Assembly (NCBI GenBank): GCA_944989445.1
Contig: CALYLW010000425.1
Location: forward strand, 248,001-312,000
Source of the DNA: Ampullaceana balthica
Taxonomy: Eukaryota; Mollusca; Gastropoda; Lymnaeidae
Length of the DNA: 64,000 nucleotides
Reading direction: 5' to 3'
The translations under genes and the position numbers were made by a program. Shown in pieces: positions 35,401 through 46,044 of the stretch; position 1 is the stretch's first letter, and each line of letters starts with the position of its first letter. The notes beneath the pieces were generated by a model, which saw only the letters and a list, made by a program, of their open reading frames with translations, ran no database searches and was not told the DNA's origin.

Positions 35401-38400
35401 AGTCAACATTTGTCTATAAACGTGCTCTTTAGCAGTCCTTCCGATCATGGCCATTACGAAGTTCTATTGCCTCTCACACATGATGACTTTCTGAATCCAT
35501 CCATTGACAACGTCAGTATATCCACACAAATTTCGCAACCACCTTATCACACTGATGTGACGGCAACTTGCCACTATCCTGATAAACATGTACAAACGCA
35601 TTTCAAAACACACTCCAATGAATACCGCAGAAGAATTTCAATCCATCATTTGTTCTAAATCATTCTGACTTTTCTGTTTCTTCATGCCGTAGTTTGTGTC
35701 AGTTCTCACCCCCTCCCCGTTTCTTAGCACTATCTATGTGCAAGTCTGCGGCGTGTGCTACACCGCGGGTCGTATCTAGTTAAAAAAGAATTATTTAAGA
35801 TTTAACTAAAATTATCATTAATGCCCCATAATTAATGAAGTATAATTGATTAAGTCACACAATCTATTTGGCAAGTTAATAAGACAAGATGCCATAAAGA
35901 AAATACAGATAACAGCATTTTGATAAATAAAAAATAACAGTATAATAGATAAAGAAGCATACTTGATACAAGAAGTAAACAAACAAGATGTAAAGAAACA
36001 AGAGGTAAACAAAAAAGGGGTAAAGAAACAATGGGTAAGAAAAAAGGGGTAAAGAAACAAGAGGTAAACAAAAAAGGGGTAAAGAAACAATGGGTAAGAA
36101 AAAAGGGGTAAAGAAACAAGAGGTAATAAACATGGGGTAAAGAAAAAAGAGGTGAACAAACAAGAGGTAAACAAAGGATTATTTCACCTGTCATAACAAT
36201 CTCCTCTATTGCCAACAGGGACGTCAAACTCCACCTCAGCGTATGAGTCATAGGGTTGAACCTTACGAAGATCCCATTTGATCCCTGAACCACGGAGCAT
36301 CACACCACTGTTAAACAAACCAAAAACTGTCTGCATTACTTACAGGGACATTCCTCACTCTAAACTTGTGGGGATATGTATAAAATAGTCTGCATTACTT
36401 ACAGGGACATTCCTCACTCTAAACTTGTGGGGATATGTATAAAATAGTCTGCATTACTTACAGGGACATTCCTCACTCTAAACTTGTGGGGATATGTATA
36501 AAATAGTTTGCATTACTTACAGGGACATTCCTCACTCTAAACTTGTGGGGATATGTATAAAATAGTCTGCATTACTTACAGGGACATTCCTCACTCTAAA
36601 CTTGTGGGGATATGTATAAAATAGTCTGCATTACTTACAGGGACATTCCTCACTCTAAACTTGTGGGGATATGTATAAAATAGTTTGCATTACTTACAGG
36701 GACATTCCTCACTCTAAACTTGTGGGGATATGTATAAAATAGTCTGCTTTACTTACAGGGACATTCCTCACTCTAAACTTGTGGGGATATGTATAAAATA
36801 GTCTGCATTACTTACAGGGACATTCCTCACTCTAAACTTGTGGGGATATGTATAAAATAGTCTGCTTTACTTACAGGGACATTCCTCACCTGCTAAACTT
36901 GTGGGGATATGTATAAAAGCTAAACATTTCAAGATGTGACAATTACTATATATGGTGGCTTTTTTTGAAAACCCATCACTAAATTTATTTCCAGGTAGTT
37001 TAAAACCTAAAATTTTAATTTAAATATGTATTCTATATAAATTACCCTAAAAGCTCCCAATAGACCCCAGTGCCATCCCACTATGAGAACAACTAAAGTC
37101 AAAGGTCAAGCCCACCTCATGCCATAGGTCAGTGCGTCCTCGGCCGAAATGATTCCAATGTCGATTGTCCTGGCCTTCCAGATCCTGTTCTCTGTCAGGA
37201 GGTCGTCCACTTCATCCAGCCTCTGGCTGAACTTGCTGGCCCATTCGTAGATGTCCTCCATGAGGCCCAGGGGCATATCCTGTGATAACATTTTAAAGGT
37301 TAATACGACAAGCTGGACAAACAAGAATAGCTGATGACCAGAACATATCTCAAACAGATGTAGATGATAAAATATTGTAAGGAATTTAGGTTAACTTGCA
37401 TTGACCGCCAAGAGCTGAGATCAAAGACTGACCGCCACTAGCGCGGAGCTGAGCGCGGGCCTTTAGATCTAGGGCGGTAAGAGGGTCTTGAGATAAGACG
37501 GGGACATGAAATAGAAGCAATCTTCTGACCCATGATTGGGAGTCCGTGGGACTGGAGGTGCGAAATGTGACGTTCTGGCACAAAATGTTATCTCGCTTGA
37601 ATTGGGAAATCAAAGAGGTAGCAGAGCGAGGAGACCGGAGGTGAAATGCCCCAAGGTAGATAGGATGACCAGACGTGCAGATGGTCTGGGTAGGGGTAGG
37701 TAAGTGGTGAGGGTCTCACCAGAGACGGTTATGTCAAACCGGCTCCACCCCCAGTCAATCTAGGAGGGCGGGACTTGATAATTGATGGACTGGAGACAAA
37801 TGGACTGTGACGGAAGTTGTTTGGACATAGACTGGGGAGTCAGTTATAGGACGGGACCAACTACGTACAGGGGAGACCGGAGAGCCAGGAGGGAAGAGAG
37901 TAGATGGTAGACAGAGACAGTAGAATTGACTTAGGACAGTTGTTTTTACTTATGTGACGTTAGAGTACAGTGTAGGTTGGAGTCAATGAGTGAAGCAATA
38001 AAGGAATCATACGTGTTCATGCAGTCTTGGAGTTTGGTGTTTGATTATGAGAAGACAAGTGTGACCAGTAAAATTAAGAAGAATTGAGTGAATGCAGAGA
38101 GTTAGTCACACACAAGGTTCTTTACAATATACAGGAGCTAACCTTCAAGTCCTCATAAGAAGCCTCTTTGATTCCAGCAAGTATGTTTGCTAAGTTAAGA
38201 GCAGGATTTCTTAAATAAAAGCCATATTTAAGTAAGAGAGCCATACAATTGGGGGTCTAAACTATATGCATTTTTATTTATATATTTTGGGACTTGATTG
38301 GTAAGATCAAAGCTGTTGGTAAGATCACAGCTGTTGGTAAGATCATAGCTGTTGGTAAGATCATAGCTGTTGATAAGATCACAGCTGTTGGTAAGATCAC

Positions 38401-40744
38401 AGCTGTTGGTAAGATCACAGCTGTTGGTAAGATCACAGCTGTTGGTAAGATCACAGCTGTTTTTGTTTAAAGCCGGAAACAACACAATGTTTTGAAATGC
38501 TCATGTATTTAGGACAATGTTCAATGCTCATGTATTTAGGACAATGTCCAATGCTCATGTATTTAGGACAATGTCCAATGTTCATGTATTTAGGACAATG
38601 TCCAGTGTTGTATGAATAGGAATAACCGTAATAATATTTTTAGGCCTTAGTGTCCTTGGGGGAATACCAAGCAGACAAGTCTGACAAGGCAATAGCAGAC
38701 AAGTCTGACAAAGCAATATATAATTATGCTGAAATTGACACAAATTTGTAACTGGTATTTCTTACCAAGGAAACACCACCCGGCCGGTAGTAAGCTGCAT
38801 GGAGGCGGGCCCCAGACACTCGTTCATAAAATTCCATCAGCTGAAATGACAGGTGAATACTGAACACTATGTTTTTTATAATTGTATGGTGGAAAGTTAG
38901 TTACAAAATGACAGGTGAACACTGAGTACTATGTTTTTTATTATTGTATGGTGGAAAGTTAGTTACAAAATCACAGGTGAACACTGAGTACTATGTTTTT
39001 TATTATTGTATGGTGGAAAGTTAGTTACAAAATCACAGGTGAACACTAAGTACTATGTTTTTTATTATTGTATGGTGGAAAGTTAGTTACAAAATCACAG
39101 GTGAACACTAAGTACTATGTTTTTTATTATTGTATGGTGGAAAGTTAGTTACAAAATCACAGGTGAACACTGATGACTAATGTAAACCATTACACTAGTA
39201 TGATGACTAATGTAAACCATTACACTAGTATGATGACTAATGTAAACCATTACACTAGTATGATGACTAATGTAAACCCTTACACTAGTATGATGACTAA
39301 TGTAAACCCTTACACTAGTATGATGACTAATGTAAACCATTACACTAGTATGATGACTAATATAAACCCTCACACTAGTATGATGACTAATGTAAACCAT
39401 TACACTAGTATGATGACTAATGTAAACAATTACACTAGTATGATGACTAATGTAAACCATTACACTAGTATGATGACTAATATAAACCATTACACTAGTA
39501 TGATGACTAATGTAAACCATTACACTAGTATGATGACTAATATAAACCATTACACTGGTATGATGACTAATGTAAACCATTACACTAGTACAGTCGAACC
39601 CACTTAACTCGAGCTCGGTTAACTCGCCCACCCTACTAACTCGACATTTTTTATTGGAACCGCCAAATTCTCTCTTTGTCTTAGCATTTTCTCATCGGTT
39701 ATTTCGATTTTTTTTAAAGTCTCTGAAACCTAATACATCGAGCACAAAAAGAGGGCCAAATTTGCAACTTAACGTTGGTTAGCTTGATTCTTCATCTGTT
39801 CGCCTAGCAATGCTCTTTGGCATTTTTAGTTCAAAACAGTGTTGACATCTCGCTTTCTTTGAGATTTCCGGCTATTGTTTGATTCTACGAGATTTCAATC
39901 AAAATTACCGGATGTTTTTTCTTTCAATTTGATTCCGTGTGTGAATTAGTTTAAGTATGTATTCACCCATGGTGCTCCAAAATCACGTTAGCTGTCTTAA
40001 ATCAGTCATTATTTCGCAGTGCATGTTATATTATTATAAAACTTAATTCATTTTCTGATGCATTAATCATTTTATTTTTTAAGATAAACGAATATCTTTA
40101 GAAATGAAAATTAAGGTTTGTATCGAGACTCGACGGTGGTTTTTATTTAATTAAATATAAAATTATTATTCTTTTAAAAGTTTGTTGTTGCTTTGTTACC
40201 AGTAAGATACGTGACTGTGACTAACACGCGCGTGACGGTGAAATCAAATCATTTTCTTAATATTCCAGTATATATATATATAATATACAAGTCATCAGTG
40301 TTGTAGGTCGAATTCTGATAAGGAATAATTTTTTTTAAAATTCGTTAAGACTTAGTTGCCGGCCGAGGTCTAACACACAGCGTGCTGTGATCAACGGTCA
40401 AGGCTGCAATAGTTTTATTTATATTACAAGTTTGATTGACTGAAGAAATTCGATAGCGGTCTGATAGTGACAGATATCCTGCAAGTCAAAAGCATTAAAC
40501 TTAAAATTACCATATTGATATGTTTATTATTATTTTTTGATAATTCGCTGATTCGACGGGCATTGCAAACGCGAGCGGCTGTGACATGCCACGCCACACC
40601 CACCATGGGACAAGGCAAGGCGAAAAATTTGACCTTAGTTTTAACGCATGCAATTATAAACTGGTAACTTATGTGTTTTTTTTTAAAAATGGAATCGAAA
40701 CATGACCACAGAGACGTAATCAAAGTCCTTTACGTCTGCATAAA

Positions 40745-40777
<33 letters not shown>

Positions 40778-43700
40778 AATTCCCGACTAGTCATAATTTT
40801 TCCCGAATTTCAAGGTAGAGAATTTTTTAAAAAGAATTCCTGACTTTTTCCCGTTTTCCTGACTGAGTTATATTTAAACGGTCCTTAAAAACGAACGGTC
40901 ATTACAACCTTAGGAAAGAGTGAAGAAATATTAGGGTCCCGATATTCCGATACGATTCTGATTAATCGTCCCATCACTAATTGACGCACATCATGTACAT
41001 AAAGAAATTTCAAGCACATGTTAATATTTTGCCGCCATATTGGTTTTCGTTTAACTCGACCATCGGTTATCTCGATGCAATTTTTCATACCCCAACGCCG
41101 TCGACTTAACCGGGTTCGACTGTATGATCATTAATGTAAACCATTACACTAGTATGATCATTTATGTAAACCATAACAATAGTTAAAACACTGAATCAAA
41201 ATATAAATAAATAACAGCTTGGCTACTGAAACTTGCAAGTGATGGTAGCTGATTGATTTTGATCAAATAAAAGATTTATGTTAGTATAGCCACACAAACA
41301 TTTACTAATGAATTAAGTCACAGAGTAAGGTAAGTCAAGTACAGGTGAAGGTAAGTCAAGTACAGGGTAAGGTAAGTCTAGTACAGGGTAAGGTAAGTCA
41401 AGTACAGGGTAAGGTAAGTCAAGTACAGGGTAAGGTAAGTCAAGTACAGGGTAAGGTAAGTCAAGTACAGGGTAAGGTAAGTCAAGTACCTTTTCTCTTT
41501 CTTCAAAGAGCCAGAAAAGTGGAGTCATGGCGCCCACATCAAGGGCATGGCTTCCAATGGCCATTATGTGGTTGAGAATACGTGTAATTTCACCAAACAG
41601 AGCTGGAAATATCAATTAAACAGGGATATATTTCTATTTCATGCTAAAAAAAAAGTAACTCTTAACTAGATTTTAAAAAATATATTTACAAGTTTTTTAA
41701 ACTCTAATTTCACTGTAAACCAAATTTAAATGTTTTTGTCATATTCTTCAGCTGATTAGTAATTCAAATAAAATCAATGGAAAATGTTTCATATCTCCTT
41801 AAAGAATTGAGTAAATTATTGTTGACCCACTTCTAATCATTTTAGTAAATTATTGTTGACCAACTTCTAATCATTTTAGTAAATTATTGTTGACCCACTT
41901 CTAATCATTTTAGTAAATTATTGTTGACCCACTTCTTATCATTTTAGTAAATTATTGTTGACCCACTTCTAATCATTTTAGTAAATTATTGTTGACCCAC
42001 TTCTAATCATTTTAGTAAATTATTGTTGACCCACTTCTAATCATTTTAGCTCTTGGTGGAACCTCAATGTTAAGTAGCTTCTCAATGGCCAGACAGTACG
42101 CCTGCTCACTGCACATCATTGACACGTAATCAAGGCGGTCAAAATAGGGCAGGGCCTGTTGAAGGGTAGCCATAGATCAGGACAAAGTGTTTAGTGTGAT
42201 CAAATGTAACATTACTGTAACTTTTATAGATCTCAGCTCTCCAGGTGATGTATATTCCAAAGGCAAACAAAAAGATAATCTAAAACATTTTTATGACAAT
42301 TGAAAACAGTTTTACTGCAAGCAGAAACATTTTTATGACAATCTAAAACATTTTTATAACAATCTAAAACAGATTTCTATGTCAGTTATTTTCAGCTTAA
42401 GTTAATAAATTATGTAATCAATTAAGAATATTAAAAATTGACAATCTTTAAAAAAAAATTAAATAAGATTAAACACATATAACAGCAACTATTTTAAAAT
42501 TATTTACCTGAATATAAGTTTTGTACTCAATGAGTTTCTCTGTTCCCCTGTGTAGGAGTCCGATATGAGGGTCAGCTCTAACAACTGTCTCCCCGTCCAG
42601 GGTGAGAACTAAGCGAAGCACGCCATGAGCAGCTGGATGCTGGGGGCCAAAGTTCATCACGATATTCTGTACCTGTCTTTCAACCTCAGGTTCTCGAACT
42701 GTTGAGATTATTGGAATAATTGTGATACAATAAACCCAATCATAATAATTGTATTTCTATAAATCTAACCATTAGAACAAAACTTATCTTTTAAATAGTT
42801 ATTTTTTAAAATATTTGACTAAAAATAAGATCAGACATGTTTGTTTAAACAGCTAATAAACTAATGTCATTTTCTGGAAGCTTGAGATCACTCTCTTAAA
42901 GCTTTGGCTAACACCTGGGCAACCTACTCTATCTGTTGAACAGTGCCATACAACATTGCCTGAGCGTAGGACTCACTCGCCGCCTTAACCTCCCTGGCTA
43001 TGTCTAGCGTGGGTACAAATTCAACAGGTCATCACCAATGTTCCCTCTAAGGTTCGTTGGTCCGTGTGCAAAGTAAAAAAACTAGTATGCAAAGTTGCGC
43101 AGCATCCATATTTTTGTGAAATATTTTACATTTGCTGCTTGTTAATTCTTAACTGCTGCGTGGCGTTGGTCAGATATCTGCACGGCCGCGCAGCTTAAAG
43201 GGAAAACTGGTCACCACTGTTAGGCTGCAGAGCTAATAATAAAATAATTCTTTTTGCTATACCACTCTGACTAAGTTGACAAATGCTACACCACTCTGAC
43301 TATGTTGACAAATATTATACCACCCTGACTAAGTTGACAAATGCTATACCACCCTGACTAAGTTGACAAATGCTATACCACCCTGACTAAGTTGACAAAT
43401 GCTATACCACCCTGACTATGTTGACAAATGCTATACCACCCTGACTAAGTTGACAAATGCTTACGGTTGTATGGGGGCAGTTTCCAGTCTGTATCTTCAG
43501 GATAAAAAATAGGTTTTTTATAAGGTTTCATGTAGTCCTCATCTGGCATCCAGACATGGGAGGCATAACTATAGGAATAAATTACTTGTTTTTAAAATAT
43601 TATAACTATTAAAGGGACACACAAGAATGATAATATATTATATTTATAATATAATGTTACTAAAATATAGAAATGCAAATTCAAATCCCACTTTCTTATG

Positions 43701-45998
43701 TAGTCAGTGTTACTAAGGATTTTAACACTTTTTCCAGGTTCTGCTGTTGTTTCAATGGTCAAGAGCAATATCATTTATTAAGGTAAATTGAATGTTAATT
43801 TTAAACAATAATGCTTTTTGGCATAACAAGTCTAATGTGTCGACCAGTGTAGTCACACAGATTAGAGCAGTTTTGTGCTTGTGTTTTGTTTAAGTAGCTG
43901 GTTACTTGTCTTGTTGTGTTTATTATTATTTCCCTTTTCTTTACAGTCCGTAATAATTAATGGTAAATACGGCATTGGACGTCCGGAAGTATTCTGTATT
44001 TTAATTATCATTTTTGTTAGTCTACTTTCTGTTTCAAAGTTGACTGTTCTCAATTATTTAAAAATGTACCTCTTGGCTACATAGTTACTTTTAACAATGC
44101 GTTTCCTCAAGTTGTGTTTATCGGTTCTCAAATTATTGAAATATTAAATATTTAAGATATAACACTTCCCAGTGACTCTAAAATTGAGTTTCCGACAAAA
44201 TAAAATTTTGTATGTTTTCTAACCTCGACTTTGAATGTATTTTTATGTAGCCGAGAGGTGCATTTTAAATAACTGAGAACTGTCAACTTGGAAACAGGAA
44301 GTAGACTAAAAAAATAATTAACTGAGTGGTTATCCCCAGAAATCTGCGAATAATTTTCAAAGCTATCCCGAGAACAGACCTGAATGTAAGCCTTAAGCAG
44401 ATTGTCTGAACTTTATTTTGTCATGGACATGACACACCGCGCGTAGCGCGGTCAAGCGCCGGAGGCGCTAAATACTAGTGGGGGTCCGGGGGCATGCCCC
44501 CCCGAATTTTTTTTTGGAATTAACACATTAAAACACCCAATTTAATGCTATCCTGAAAAGAAAATGCAGATTAATTTATATCAATAAATGATATCATGCT
44601 TCAATATTATGTAGATTGTTAACATCAAACAAAGAGAAATAAAGTAATAAAGGGAAAACATGAAAAATGACTGATCTAAGTAATATGGCTATATTCTGAA
44701 AAATAATAATGTATATTTAGTTGAACCATGGAATGACACCATGCTGCATCATTCTTTAAAAGATGCACACACAAAAAAAAAGTTAATGTGAAGTAGTAAA
44801 AAGAAAACTTCCATATCCCATATGGCCACAGACTGTGCGTGTCTTTTTATGAAGGATTTGCCTTTCTTGCTATAATCAAGTCTACGATCACAGTAAACAC
44901 AAACAACTACACCGGGTTTATTTAATTTTCGCACATATTTTAATAGATAATCTCCATTACTGTCTTTTTCTTCGAGCCAGTCCCATCGAAACTTATTCCT
45001 TAATCCATTTTCGATCGCTTATCTATTTACGATCGATAACCGTAAAGGCATCCATCTTGAAACGAATATGTGCCAGTTCGTCACTTTTCGTATTCGCATT
45101 ATTTTATTAATGCCGACAATCATTGTCGGCAAGCCGACGTCGGCAGCTATCGAAGTCTAGGGCCAAGATAAATTTCCGACACTGATTGTCGGCAGACGAG
45201 TCGCGCTAGAAAGGTCACATTAAATCATCACGGAGATTATTCTGGCGCTATTATGGGTTGTTAAGTAGGTTATTTATGAAAAAAAAACAGTATTACATTT
45301 GTTAATATATTTTTCGCAGATTATTTATATTTAAAAAAAAATTCCCGTCCTTGTCGCTATTGTCGGCATTCCGACTATTGTCGGCAGAAATGCAGGTCTG
45401 CGAGAATTCTGCAAATAACGTTGAACGTTATCTTATCTTATCTGTTTACAGACGCTCCTTCTATACAGAAGTTATTGCGTCCTACGCTTATCTATGGTTT
45501 GTGTTTAGTCCTGCATTTTTATTAGAGATTTAAATTCTGTGAATTAAGTGGCTATTCGGAACTGGGTCCGTATAGCTTGTGATTGCTATTCGGACCCGAT
45601 GTCTTGGTAATCGAAAAACCTAGTGTGTTAGGCATAGTAAGCAATAATATTAAAGGATAAGTTTAAAAAGCACAATTTCCATCACGTCTTCCTGGTTGTA
45701 TGGTAGTGTGAAGGACTGCTGGTGTGGTGGTACAGGTTCGATTTTCAGTTGGGGAATCTAATTTATCTTAAAATTTTTTTTTAAATTCTATTTTAACCCT
45801 TTTGTTATTGGATAAAATTTAAATTGGGAGTAGCACAATTGACATATACTGGCTATATTGATTACACTACTAATAATAATAGTACTAATAGCCTATTCTA
45901 TAGCATATATAAATATATTGGTCTATTTGTCCAATACATCATGGACTGTAAGACCTATATTACTATCACTACGAATAATAATAGTACTAAAAGCCTAT

Positions 45999-46044
<46 letters not shown>

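Noticed and set aside
39149..39631. 160-codon minus-strand frame
   Set aside because: Repeat-derived (30-bp array) within an NDUFS2 intron.
41339..41575. Plus-strand VQGKVSQ repeat frame
   Set aside because: Antisense of the 21-bp array and of NDUFS2 exon 5.
42035..42048. Continuation of exon 4 through the array as coding sequence
   Set aside because: Phase to exon 5 (A|CT giving Thr171) and family alignment require the donor at 42034; continued reading adds non-homologous residues.
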